Notes under the pieces: model-generated
The model's input: only the letters and a program-made list of their open reading frames with translations
The model's database searches: none
Told to the model about the DNA's origin: nothing
Part shown: positions 5,203 to 12,864 of the stretch, piece by piece
Layout of the letters: each line of letters begins with the position of its first letter
How positions within the stretch are numbered: the first letter of the stretch is position 1
Translations under genes and position numbers: made by a program
DNA from: Bacteroidota bacterium
Lineage (GTDB): Bacteria > Bacteroidota > Bacteroidia > Bacteroidales > Prolixibacteraceae
Length of the DNA stretch: 12,864 bases
Assembly (NCBI GenBank): GCA_030706665.1
Contig: JAUZOB010000063.1
Location: 1 to 12,864, forward strand
Direction of reading: 5' to 3'

Positions 5203-6333
5203 ATGAAGAGTTTAAAAGAGTACACTGTATATGGAAAAGCCTTCCAGAATACAGGAAGAGTTCTGTCTGTCGACGCATTGCGCGGATTCGACATGTTTTG
5301 GATTACAGGAGGTGCAACCATTATAACTGCTTTGCACGGCGCTGTTCAGTCACCATTCACCAAAGCCCTTTCAACACAAATGGATCATGTAGAATGGACT
5401 GGATTCCATTTCTTTGATATCATTATGCCTTTGTTCCTTTTCCTGGTCGGAATTGCAATGCCTTATTCCTTTTCCCGCCGAATACAAAAAGGGGAAAGTA
5501 AACAACATCTTCTGGTACATGTTTTCAAACGTGTTTTGATTTTATGGGTGTTAGGAATGTTGGTCCAGGGGAAACTCCTGACTTATGATTTCAGTCAATT
5601 TGCATTCTTCAGCAATACCTTACAAGCCATTGCTATCGGATACCTGATTTCCTCTTTTTTGATATTATACGTGAGCGCTCCCGGTCAAATAATCGCAACC
5701 GTTATGTTGCTCCTTCTGTATTGGTTTATCTCTACCTTCATCTCTATGGGAGGACAATCCGCGGGGATATTTAGGCCTGAAAGTAACATCCCGATTTACA
5801 TCGATAAATTAATTTTGGGGAATCACCAGGACGGGACAACATACAGTTGGATTCTGAGCAGCCTGAATTTTGGAGTCACAGTAATGACCGGAGTCTTTAC
5901 AGCATTCATTTTACAGAATCCTTCAAAAGGGCTTAAGAAAGCCCTGACACTATTCCTTTCCGGGATGGGATTAATCATTGCCGGCTTGTTATTTAACTTT
6001 GTGCATCCCTTGGTCAAACATATCTGGACCAGCTCCTTTGTATTATTCAGCAGTGGGATCTGCATTGCGATGCTATCATTCTTTTACCTTATTGTAGACC
6101 ATTGGAAATTTACCCGTTGGACAAAGTTCTTTATTGTTATAGGCAGCAATTCCATTTTTGCTTATCTGCTCGGAGAATTATACAGTTTCAAAGGTTTTGC
6201 AGAAATATTCTTAAAAGGGACCAGTTACCATCTCGGATGTTGGTATCCATTTGTTTTAGCCATAGGCGCATATGCCGTCTTCTGGTTCATCCTATATCAT
6301 CTTTACAAACAAAAGATCTTCATTAAAATATAA
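5203..6333 (+). CDS. DUF5009 / HGSNAT-like membrane acyltransferase
   Basis: The 376-residue protein has about ten hydrophobic segments and the opening motif RVLSVDALRGFDMFW (19-33), typical of the YeiB/HGSNAT/DUF5009 acyltransferase group. H62 in MDHVEWTGFHFFDIIMP aligns by eye with the acetyl-transfer His of human heparan-alpha-glucosaminide N-acetyltransferase (KHASWNG). PLFLFLVGIAMPYSFSRR (76-93) and GSNSIFAYLLGELYSF nearer the end also fit. The family moves an acetyl group across the membrane onto a sugar amine. In bacteria relatives occur in N-acetylglucosamine and glycan-use loci, where the substrate is often unknown. The gene stands alone between terminators, with its own promoter and a palindrome in the leader, so it may be separately regulated. 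Start ATG 5203 is followed by an ordinary cytoplasmic N-terminus. Confidence 0.82.
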   Translation: MKSLKEYTVYGKAFQNTGRVLSVDALRGFDMFWITGGATIITALHGAVQSPFTKALSTQMDHVEWTGFHFFDIIMPLFLFLVGIAMPYSFSRRIQKGESKQHLLVHVFKRVLILWVLGMLVQGKLLTYDFSQFAFFSNTLQAIAIGYLISSFLILYVSAPGQIIATVMLLLLYWFISTFISMGGQSAGIFRPESNIPIYIDKLILGNHQDGTTYSWILSSLNFGVTVMTGVFTAFILQNPSKGLKKALTLFLSGMGLIIAGLLFNFVHPLVKHIWTSSFVLFSSGICIAMLSFFYLIVDHWKFTRWTKFFIVIGSNSIFAYLLGELYSFKGFAEIFLKGTSYHLGCWYPFVLAIGAYAVFWFILYHLYKQKIFIKI

Positions 6334-6380
6334 TCCTGCTTAATCCCCATTAGTGGAATAAAAAGATGGGAAAAGAAATT

Positions 6381-6417
6381 AAAATAGGCATGCTCTCCAG
6401 GAGGACATGCCTATTTT
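6381..6417. terminator. Bidirectional terminator between convergent genes
   Basis: AAAATAGGCATG (6381-6392) and CATGCCTATTTT (6406-6417) form a 12-bp stem. Inside, TCC/GGA can add three pairs around an AGGA loop, with a CTC bulge. A-tract on one side and T-tract on the other suit termination of both the gene ending at 6333 (plus) and the gene ending at 6468 (minus). The right arm continues into GATTATTCTC, as at the 4822 terminator. Confidence 0.85.
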
Positions 6418-6467
6418 GATTATTCTCAATCGAACTGAAAACTTTCCTATGTTAGTCGGTTGCCAAA

Positions 6468-7514
6468 TCAGCCATTCTCTTTCTTTGGGAATAACACAGA
6501 AAGAAGAACACTTAAGGACAGTATCCCCAGGATTACAAATAAGGAGTGTTGTGATTCAAATCCTATCTTAGTTAGAAACTCACCTGCCAATAGTTTTACC
6601 CCTACAAAAACAAGGAGTAAGGATACTCCTGCTTTAAGAAATCTGAATTTCGTAATGATGTTGGCCAATAAGAAGAAGAGAGATCTCAACCCAATAATCG
6701 CAAAGATATTAGAGAAGAATACCACATAAGGATCGCTGGTGACGGCAAAAACAGCAGGAATAGAATCCATTGCAAAGACAAGGTCTGAAAATTCAATCAT
6801 TACAACAACGATCAGCAAAGGAGTTATAAAACGTTTTGCTCCTTTATGCACAAAGAAGTGATCCTTTACATAGCGAGGATAGATAGAAAAATGATTCCTC
6901 AAATATTTAACTACCGGATGATCCTGAACATCAGCAGCTTCTTCATTCTTCTCAAAGAGAATCTTGATTCCCTGAAAGATAAGGAATGCTCCAAAGATGT
7001 AAAGAATCCAATGGAATTGATGAATTAAAGCAGCACCGGCAAAGATGAATATGAACCGGAGTACAATGGCTCCCAAGATTCCCCAAAACAAAACGGTCTT
7101 ATAGTTCTTATGCTGAACCCCAAAAGATTGAAGAATTAGCAGAATTACAAAAAGATTATCGACCGATAATGTCTCTTCTATAAAGTATCCGGTCATATAA
7201 TTAATGCTCATATTCTGCCGATACAAATCGAGTAGTGTTGCATAATCACCCGATTTTCTAAGCAGATTAGGAGCATACTCAGATATAACATGTTTTAATC
7301 TCTCGGGAGAGTCAATTCCATGTAATAAATGCCCATAATATCGAAGGAAGAGATAAAAGCCCATTGCAATCAGAAACCAGATAACCGACCATGCTAATGC
7401 TTCTTTAGTGGAAACTAAATGTGCTTGCTTCCCGACCAGGAAAAGGTCAATAAAAAGAATTAATCCAATCAGTACAAGAAATCCTAATAACAATAGCAAT
7501 TCACTTATTCCCAT
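6468..7514 (-). CDS. TerC/Alx-family integral membrane transporter
   Basis: The 348-residue protein has about nine hydrophobic helices and both acidic signatures of the TerC family: EETLSVDNLF (113-122; E114, D119, N120) and EFSDLVFAMDSIPA (241-254; E241, D244, D250). In studied members (Alx, MeeF-type proteins) these are linked to Mn2+ export, and older names refer to tellurite resistance. The substrate here is not shown. A hydrophilic stretch of about 45 residues (60-105) between the second and third helices agrees with Bacteroidota versions I recall. It starts 14 bases after the DUF502 gene, so the two are probably cotranscribed. No manganese (yybP-ykoY) riboswitch is visible upstream of the pair. 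The 6381-6417 hairpin lies about 50 bases beyond the stop. Confidence 0.88.
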   Translation of the reverse strand: MGISELLLLLGFLVLIGLILFIDLFLVGKQAHLVSTKEALAWSVIWFLIAMGFYLFLRYYGHLLHGIDSPERLKHVISEYAPNLLRKSGDYATLLDLYRQNMSINYMTGYFIEETLSVDNLFVILLILQSFGVQHKNYKTVLFWGILGAIVLRFIFIFAGAALIHQFHWILYIFGAFLIFQGIKILFEKNEEAADVQDHPVVKYLRNHFSIYPRYVKDHFFVHKGAKRFITPLLIVVVMIEFSDLVFAMDSIPAVFAVTSDPYVVFFSNIFAIIGLRSLFFLLANIITKFRFLKAGVSLLLVFVGVKLLAGEFLTKIGFESQHSLFVILGILSLSVLLSVLFPKKENG

Positions 7515-7528
7515 TCCAATAATTTTAA

Positions 7529-8101
7529 TTAATCAATTACTTTGGTGACTCCGCCCGAAACTACAAATTTCATGACTTCAGGAGGTGAAACGTTTACATT
7601 CTTTACATTCTTTTTCGGAACAAAAAGGACCTCGCCTAAAAAAGAATATGAGTAAGGGAAATATACCGCTACTTTATCTTCAATCCCAAAATCTTCCAGA
7701 TTTTCCTGAGTGACAAATCCCAATTTCCATATATCAGCATTAGAATTAACAAGGACCATTACCGGTTTATTAAACTTCCGCTCTTTCCCAACAAACGCAG
7801 AGAATAAATCACTCAAAGAAGAATAAAGCAAGTTTAGCAACGGAAGCTTCTTGATCAATCGATCAAATAATGAAATAACAGGTTTGGCAACAATGGTCTG
7901 TCCTATGAATCCCAGAACAATAATCAGAGCAATAATCAGAAGGATTCCCACTCCCGGAATTGCTTTGCCAAAGAATTCCTGAAGATAATCCTTTAATAAT
8001 CCATCAACGAATATGAAAAGTTTAACGATTACAATAATTGTAACAACAAGAGGAGCAATAAGCAATATTCCTTTCGCAAAATAACTAACCAGCCTTTTCA
8101 T
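7529..8101 (-). CDS. DUF502 family membrane protein
   Basis: The 190-residue protein has two membrane helices (about 10-32 and 48-68) and a C-terminal soluble domain. It carries the DUF502 pattern: PLVVT in the first helix, PGVGILLIIALIIVLGFIG (49-67) in the second, then KKLPLLNLLYSSLSDLFSAF (84-103), GFVT (128-131), VAVYFPYSYSFLGEVLFVP (144-162) and VVSGGV near the end. The biochemical role of the family is unknown. It is the first gene of a two-gene operon with the TerC-family protein, which might hint at shared membrane or metal stress physiology, but that is only inference. The start at ATG 8101 has AGGA very close upstream (8104-8107). Confidence 0.85.
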   Translation of the reverse strand: MKRLVSYFAKGILLIAPLVVTIIVIVKLFIFVDGLLKDYLQEFFGKAIPGVGILLIIALIIVLGFIGQTIVAKPVISLFDRLIKKLPLLNLLYSSLSDLFSAFVGKERKFNKPVMVLVNSNADIWKLGFVTQENLEDFGIEDKVAVYFPYSYSFLGEVLFVPKKNVKNVNVSPPEVMKFVVSGGVTKVID

Positions 8102-8124
8102 TTTCCTGACATTTAATTGAACTG

Positions 8125-8157
8125 CAAAAATCGTTAATTAATTTTTGTTCTAACAGA
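8125..8157 (-). promoter_or_regulatory. Weak promoter candidate for the DUF502-TerC operon
   Basis: On the minus strand, GATTTTTG (8125-8132) differs by one base from TAnnTTTG and is preceded by TCTG (8154-8157) at a spacing of 21. Transcription would start near 8119, about 18 bases before the ATG. Both boxes are imperfect. Confidence 0.3.
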
Positions 8158-8243
8158 ATATTGCTACTTTATGCAATGACATTTATCATTTATTAAGAAG
8201 CCATCCGGATATCTCCCCAATACGGTTTTTTCTCTCTGGAATA

Positions 8244-10808
8244 TTAATACGTATCCCGAATCGTTCGAATTTTGAGTTTATCTTTAAAAGTTGAATCCGA
8301 CAGAGGAGCATCAGGAGTAAAATCAATTGAAATCATCTCTCCCGGCAACAAATCGAAGTAGTTATCACTGAAGAATCCTTCAACCTCATCACATACCAGA
8401 TAAACATTCCTGGCCACTTTATCCGTTGTTAAAATGACTCTGTAACCGGTAGCTGTTTTTTCAACTGTTGAACTCACGTTCGGAATCGGCAGTTCAAGTT
8501 CTCTAACCGGTACAAAATTGAATGTATTATGTGAAAGCACCTTCCCCTGTTCGCTGATATCTGCGACAAAGATCAGATTCTTGACCTCCTGCCCTTTCAA
8601 GAACTCTCTTCTTTTCATTTCAAAAAGAGTCTGACAGGAGTTCGCTATAACTTCTGTCGGAATACTTTTACTCCAAACGATTTTCCCGTCAAAATTCATT
8701 AGTTTCAACTCAACTTGAGCACTAAAAGGAGTTAAACGATCAGATACTACACATACTTTAAAAATGCGATCCTGAACTGTGGGGGCAATCAAGACAGGTG
8801 CATATGCCTTCTTGCTATAATATTGCTGGGCTTTCCATCGAACATAGTAATCGGTACTTGACCATGAAGCCACAGGCCATACATCGTTGATCTGCCAGAA
8901 TAGACTCCCCATATTATACGGCATCTTCATACGGTGCCCTTCCATTGCCATTTTAATTCCTTCGGCCTGAAGTACCTGTCCGGTATAAAGAAATGATTCG
9001 AAATCTTTCGGTTTGCGATAATCGCGAAGCATATACCACTCAATTGTTTCATTGCCAATGGAAGAACGCTGATGCGATCTCATCACTTCCGAATAGATAT
9101 TCCAATCTTCCGGTTTTGTATAGGTTTTAACTGTTTTGAATTCAGGAAATGACTGGAATCCATATTCGGTCATGAACCTGGCAATCTTCTTCTGATAATC
9201 CGAGAATGGATCTTTTCCCCACCAAACACCCCAATAATGATCATCTCCATTTACAAAGTCAACCGGAATAGAGTCACCGGACTGGGGACTGGAAGACCAA
9301 TAGAAACGTTTCGGATCGAGTTGTTGTATTGCCCCGGGAAGAATATTCAGGAAGATGTCTTTATAAGCTTTCCATTGAGCATCAGCAGCTTTCTTGTCTG
9401 TTCTCTCAACTTCTTGTTTCCACCCCCAACGTAACCATGCAACCAGTACTTCGTTATTCCCGCACCACAAAGCCATACAAGGATGGTTTCGTAGTCGCTT
9501 TATTGTATATTCAGCTTCAGCCTTTACATTTTCAAGAAATGCCTGATCGCCGGGATACATATTACAAGCAAACATGAAGTCTTGCCATATTAGGATCCCG
9601 TTCTGATCGCAAAGGTCATAAAAAAGATCCTTTTCGTAGATCCCTCCGCCCCAAACCCGAAGCATATTGAAATTACATTCTTTTGCTGCTGTTATGACTT
9701 TCTCATATTTCTCAGGAGTCACACGATCAAGGAATACATCACAGGGAATGTAATTAGCCCCTTTCATGAATACCGGATTACCGTTTAACTTCACATAGAA
9801 AGAAATTCCATCTTTATCCTTTTCACGGACTAACTCAAGATTACGAATTCCAATATTATGCGTAACGAGTTCTTCCCCTTCCCTTGTTGCTAATTGTCCT
9901 GATATTTCATAAAGGGATGCTTCGCCCAATCCATTGCTCCACCAAAGTCTCGGATCTTTTACAACAAAATCGATATTGTAGGTATTGACACCCTTTTGAA
10001 GATTCACTGTTTGCTTTTCAGCTTTCTTATATCCAATCAATACGCTAAGATCTGCAGGGCCATTATTCTCAGCTTCAATTTCAAACACGGCAGTCATCGT
10101 TGCCTCTTTCTCGGTCAGATCGTTCTGTACGATATTCAAATCAATAATTCGGGCATCGTTCCAGGCCTTTAAGTAAACAGGAAGCCATATTCCGCTGGTA
10201 ACCAATCGGGGTCCCCAGTCCCATCCAAAATGATATTGAGCCTTTCGTAAGTGAGGGCTGACCAATTTATTCCCGGGAACCTGACCTATTTCAGCTAAAT
10301 CATTTGAAGAAGAATGAACAACATACGGATAATTGTCATATTTCTCCAGTCCCACTTTAATAGGCGAGTGAAAAAGAATTCGTAAGGTATTCTCTCCATC
10401 TTTCAAATACCCCTTGCAATCGACAAACCATTCACGGAACATATTGTCAGTCTTCAAAATCGGAACTCCGTTCAGGAAGACATCCGCATGTGTATCAAGA
10501 CCTTTAAAGTCAAGTGCAATTCGTTGTTTTGACAGTGCCTCCTGTGAAACAGTAAACGTCGTTTGGTATTCCCAATCTTTCTTATCAACCCATTGAACAT
10601 CACGTTCATTTAACCGATAGAAAGGATCTTCAATTATATTATGGGCAAGCAAATCCGTATGGACACACCCTGGTACTTTGGCAGGCATCCAATTCAGAGA
10701 GTCTGTTGATTTAAAAATCCACCCTGAATTCAATTCATATGTCTCCATCAATGGTTTCCGAAAACCGGGATTTACCATAGGAATTATTGAAAGACAAAAC
10801 ATACGCAT
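8244..10808 (-). CDS. GH2 family beta-mannosidase
   Basis: The 854-residue enzyme should release mannose from non-reducing beta-mannosyl ends, as in mannan fragments or the Man-beta-1,4-GlcNAc core of N-glycans. Domains in order: sugar-binding jelly roll (about 26-215, with the beta-mannosidase motif HFGWDWGPRLVTSGIW at 193-208), Ig-like sandwich (about 220-325), TIM barrel (about 330-690) and C-terminal beta domains. The likely acid/base is E453 in ALWCGNNE and the nucleophile E548 in FMTEYGFQS, 95 residues apart. Bacteroides BtMan2A, as I recall it, has the same pair about 93 apart and similar total length. The N-terminus is odd: residues 1-20 are neither a clean signal peptide nor family-like, and conserved sequence begins near METYELNSGW (M21, ATG at 10748). 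ATG 10808 and ATG 10802 follow AGAGG, so the start is uncertain. It is not next to any SusC/SusD genes. Confidence 0.92.
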   Translation of the reverse strand: MRMFCLSIIPMVNPGFRKPLMETYELNSGWIFKSTDSLNWMPAKVPGCVHTDLLAHNIIEDPFYRLNERDVQWVDKKDWEYQTTFTVSQEALSKQRIALDFKGLDTHADVFLNGVPILKTDNMFREWFVDCKGYLKDGENTLRILFHSPIKVGLEKYDNYPYVVHSSSNDLAEIGQVPGNKLVSPHLRKAQYHFGWDWGPRLVTSGIWLPVYLKAWNDARIIDLNIVQNDLTEKEATMTAVFEIEAENNGPADLSVLIGYKKAEKQTVNLQKGVNTYNIDFVVKDPRLWWSNGLGEASLYEISGQLATREGEELVTHNIGIRNLELVREKDKDGISFYVKLNGNPVFMKGANYIPCDVFLDRVTPEKYEKVITAAKECNFNMLRVWGGGIYEKDLFYDLCDQNGILIWQDFMFACNMYPGDQAFLENVKAEAEYTIKRLRNHPCMALWCGNNEVLVAWLRWGWKQEVERTDKKAADAQWKAYKDIFLNILPGAIQQLDPKRFYWSSSPQSGDSIPVDFVNGDDHYWGVWWGKDPFSDYQKKIARFMTEYGFQSFPEFKTVKTYTKPEDWNIYSEVMRSHQRSSIGNETIEWYMLRDYRKPKDFESFLYTGQVLQAEGIKMAMEGHRMKMPYNMGSLFWQINDVWPVASWSSTDYYVRWKAQQYYSKKAYAPVLIAPTVQDRIFKVCVVSDRLTPFSAQVELKLMNFDGKIVWSKSIPTEVIANSCQTLFEMKRREFLKGQEVKNLIFVADISEQGKVLSHNTFNFVPVRELELPIPNVSSTVEKTATGYRVILTTDKVARNVYLVCDEVEGFFSDNYFDLLPGEMISIDFTPDAPLSDSTFKDKLKIRTIRDTY

Positions 10809-10935
10809 AACCTCTTAGTGACGATTATTCCTGATTTTGCTTGATAATGATTTGATGCTAAGTGAATCTATCTATTCAAAATTGACAAAAAGAGGGGAAA
10901 TTCAGATCTTAAAAGGCAAGGCAAAACAATATATA

Positions 10936-11268
10936 CTACATGTCAATTTCGTTAAAATAATTGAAGGCAGCTTCTTTTAAAATCGACACCTTTTCTTCTT
11001 CCGAAAATGAATCCAACGCAGGCTGTTTAATCCAAACGGGCCACCCCTGTTCATCATCACCTTTATATTGACATAGATTGTTGTAACTAAAAAGCTTACA
11101 GCATCCCAGATTAATCAGATCTATCTTTTCTTCCTTTGTAAAAGGTCGCAGCAAATATCCCCGTTCTCTTACGCCGATTAAAAAAAGGACTCCGTTTAAA
11201 TTTGTTTCCACTCCAAAATCTTCGCTTAACTTAGAACAAAGATTTTCCCATGAATTATTCTGTTGCAT
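10936..11268 (-). CDS. Small conserved-looking protein of unknown function
   Basis: The 110-residue product starts MQQNNSWENLCSKL. It is soluble, with no signal peptide or membrane helix. It appears mostly helical and acidic, with a central hydrophobic segment GVLFLIGVRERG and a GWPVW motif near 83-87. The pattern (a helix, LFLIGVxExG, KEEK near the middle, a GWP turn, and a final KEAAxxYF helix) resembles a small hypothetical protein I recall from other Bacteroidales, but I cannot name a family. A GTG at 11292 would add eight residues (MLTLFESK); the ATG at 11268 is preferred. The gene diverges from asnS, with a -7 box at 11393-11400 and so a leader of about 120 bases. It lies 127 bases before the beta-mannosidase with no terminator between, so read-through into that gene is possible. 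Confidence 0.7.
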   Translation of the reverse strand: MQQNNSWENLCSKLSEDFGVETNLNGVLFLIGVRERGYLLRPFTKEEKIDLINLGCCKLFSYNNLCQYKGDDEQGWPVWIKQPALDSFSEEEKVSILKEAAFNYFNEIDM

Positions 11269-11370
11269 TTTTGATTCGAATAAAGTTAACACGCATCGGT
11301 TATTTTCAACAAAGATTCAGAAAATTCATCGAGGAATCTGACCTTTAATGAATCTTGAAGTAAAATTTTA

Positions 11371-11400
11371 AGCTATTATAGCTAACACCTTACAAATATA
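11371..11400 (-). promoter_or_regulatory. Minus-strand promoter for the small unknown gene, with adjacent palindrome
   Basis: The minus-strand reading of 11393-11400 is TATATTTG, an exact -7 box. A 13-bp palindrome AGCTAT T ATAGCT (11371-11383) begins just downstream, around the predicted start site near 11387, where a bound protein could block initiation. No clear -33 element is visible. Confidence 0.4.
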
Positions 11401-11462
11401 AACTGTTTGTTTCCTGATATTGCATAAAAGTGACACAAGGGAAGTAAAAGTGAAAAAAATTA

Positions 11463-11470
11463 TAAATTTG
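11463..11470 (+). promoter_or_regulatory. Bacteroidota -7 box TAAATTTG for asnS
   Basis: TAAATTTG matches the consensus exactly and would start transcription near 11476, giving a leader of only about 15 bases before the ATG at 11491. No TTTG is present at the -33 position. Confidence 0.5.
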
Positions 11471-11490
11471 TGACTTTAAAACTCACACGA

Positions 11491-12864
11491 ATGAAACGAA
11501 TTAAGATAAAAGATCTGCTTCAGTCGGGCAACACTGGAGCTGAAGTGATGGTTAAAGGATGGGTAAGAACCAAAAGAGGCAGCAAGAATGTCAATTTTAT
11601 AGCACTCAATGACGGTTCCAGTATTTATAACATTCAGGTAGTCGCTGAAGTTGAGAACTTTGATGAAGAGATCATTAAAAACATCACAACCGGTGCAGCA
11701 CTTTCTGTTATAGGAGAATTGGTCGCTTCTCAGGGAAGCGGACAAAATGTTGAGATCATCGCCCATCAAATTGAGGTTATCGGCACATGTGATGCTGATA
11801 AGTATCCAATTCAGCCTAAGAAGCACAGTCTTGAGTTCCTTCGTGAAGTTGCACATTTACGTTTCCGTACCAACACTTTTGGTGCCGTATTCCGTGTTCG
11901 CCATGCTTTAGCTTTCGCAATTCACAAATATTTCAACGATCGCGGATTTGTTTATATGCATACTCCGCTGATCACCGGGTCAGATGCAGAAGGTGCAGGA
12001 CAAATGTTCCGTGTTTCCACACTTGATCCAATCAATCCGCCCTTAACAGAAGAGGGAGAAATCGATTACAAACAGGATTTCTTTGGAAAATCTACCAATC
12101 TTACTGTCTCCGGACAGCTTGAAGGAGAGTTAGGCGCAACCGCCCTTGGAGAAATCTATACCTTCGGGCCAACCTTCCGTGCTGAAAATTCAAATACGGC
12201 ACGCCATCTTGCAGAGTTCTGGATGATCGAACCCGAAATGGCGTTTTATGATCTAAATGACAACATGGATCTCGCAGAAGATTTCTTGAAGTATCTTATT
12301 AAATATGCCCTTGAAAACTGTCTTGAGGACTTACAATTCCTCAGCAAAAGACTTCAGGAAGAAGAACGCAACAAACCTGCAGCCGAGCGCTCCATGGAGC
12401 TAATTGAAAAACTGAACTTTGTTGTCAATAACGACTTCGCTCGCGTACCATATACAGAAGCAGTCGAGATATTAATGAATTCGAAACAAAACAAAGCAGG
12501 TAAATTCCAATATCCGGTAGAGGCTTGGGGCGTTGACCTTCAAAGCGAACACGAACGTTTCCTTGTTGAGAAACATTTCAAAAGACCTGTTATCCTGATC
12601 AACTATCCGAAAGAGATCAAGGCTTTCTATATGAAGCAAAATGAAGATGGGAAGACGGTTGCCGCAATGGATGTACTCTTCCCTCAAATCGGTGAGATTA
12701 TTGGCGGGTCACAACGTGAAGAAAGTTACGAAAAACTGACTACCCGCATGGATGAAATGGGTGTTCCTGCAAATGAAATGGAATGGTACCTCGACACCCG
12801 CCGATATGGTAGTGTCCCTCATAGTGGTTTTGGTCTGGGTTTTGAACGTCTTATACTTTTTGTT
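11491..12864 (+). CDS. asnS: Asparaginyl-tRNA synthetase, 3' end cut by window
   Basis: The open frame runs 458 codons from ATG 11491 to the window end without a stop. The enzyme charges tRNA-Asn with asparagine in the cytoplasm. The N-terminal OB-fold for anticodon binding covers about residues 1-105 (VKGWVRTKRGSKNVNFIALN at 21-40). The class II core follows, with motif 2 in TFGPTFRAENSNTARHLAEF (224-243) and motif 3 in GFGLGFERLILFV (446-458). WMIEPEM after motif 2 suits an AsnRS. In E. coli about 20 residues (ending near the VIPFPRTP motif) follow the FERL motif, so roughly that much is missing here. A segment near 177-205 (STLDPINPPL onward) looks like the insertion found in many bacterial AsnRS. 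The -7 box at 11463 supports this start. Confidence 0.95.
   Translation, partial: MKRIKIKDLLQSGNTGAEVMVKGWVRTKRGSKNVNFIALNDGSSIYNIQVVAEVENFDEEIIKNITTGAALSVIGELVASQGSGQNVEIIAHQIEVIGTCDADKYPIQPKKHSLEFLREVAHLRFRTNTFGAVFRVRHALAFAIHKYFNDRGFVYMHTPLITGSDAEGAGQMFRVSTLDPINPPLTEEGEIDYKQDFFGKSTNLTVSGQLEGELGATALGEIYTFGPTFRAENSNTARHLAEFWMIEPEMAFYDLNDNMDLAEDFLKYLIKYALENCLEDLQFLSKRLQEEERNKPAAERSMELIEKLNFVVNNDFARVPYTEAVEILMNSKQNKAGKFQYPVEAWGVDLQSEHERFLVEKHFKRPVILINYPKEIKAFYMKQNEDGKTVAAMDVLFPQIGEIIGGSQREESYEKLTTRMDEMGVPANEMEWYLDTRRYGSVPHSGFGLGFERLILFV

Noticed and set aside
8102..8243. Possible yybP-ykoY manganese riboswitch upstream of the DUF502-TerC operon
   Set aside because: The leader is too short and lacks the conserved loop sequences.
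5203..10808. Polysaccharide utilization locus containing the acyltransferase and beta-mannosidase
   Set aside because: There is no SusC/SusD pair, no regulator and no other glycosidase, and the two genes are on opposite strands separated by an unrelated operon.
1..12864. CRISPR arrays, tRNA or rRNA genes, insertion sequences, phage genes
   Set aside because: No repeat-spacer pattern, cloverleaf, transposase or terminal inverted repeats were seen on either strand by eye.

Overview
This window looks like chromosomal DNA of a Bacteroidota organism, most likely a Bacteroidales relative. Three things point there. Several genes are preceded by the Bacteroidota sigma-A -7 box TAnnTTTG, at 637, 2301, 5122 and 11463 on the plus strand and 11393-11400 on the minus strand. 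Shine-Dalgarno sequences are weak or absent. The protein families (DUF4294-type, DUF5009-type, a W/Y-rich DUF6600-like secreted protein, a Bacteroides-like GH2 beta-mannosidase) are typical of the phylum. No phage, transposon, CRISPR or tRNA was seen. The organism call is inference from motifs read by eye.

Layout. Positions 1-490 (minus) hold a secreted tryptophan-rich repeat protein gene broken by an in-frame TGA; its reading frame continues to the window edge. Positions 720-1859 (plus) encode a class I/II PLP aminotransferase. After 747 bases without a gene, 2607-4714 (plus) form a three-gene operon: an ExbB/TolQ channel protein, an ExbD/TolR partner, and an unusual protein joining a TonB/TolA-type membrane anchor and linker to a DUF4294-like C-terminal domain. 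A 42-bp perfect palindrome closes that operon. Positions 5203-6333 (plus) encode a DUF5009/HGSNAT-like membrane acyltransferase, with its own promoter and a 22-bp palindrome in its leader. A bidirectional terminator separates it from a convergent minus-strand operon of a DUF502 protein and a TerC-family transporter (8101 to 6468). Further minus-strand genes are a GH2 beta-mannosidase (10808-8244) and a small conserved-looking unknown protein (11268-10936). Diverging from the last is asnS (11491 onward), cut by the window end about 20 codons short.

How the genes relate. The clearest unit is the ExbB-ExbD-anchor operon, an energised inner-membrane complex reaching into the periplasm. What is unusual is that its effector ends in a DUF4294-like domain rather than a recognisable TonB or TolA C-terminus, which makes it the best candidate here for an undescribed system. 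The acyltransferase and the beta-mannosidase both suit glycan breakdown, but they are not adjacent and no SusC/SusD pair is present, so a shared pathway is only a guess. The remaining genes are housekeeping.
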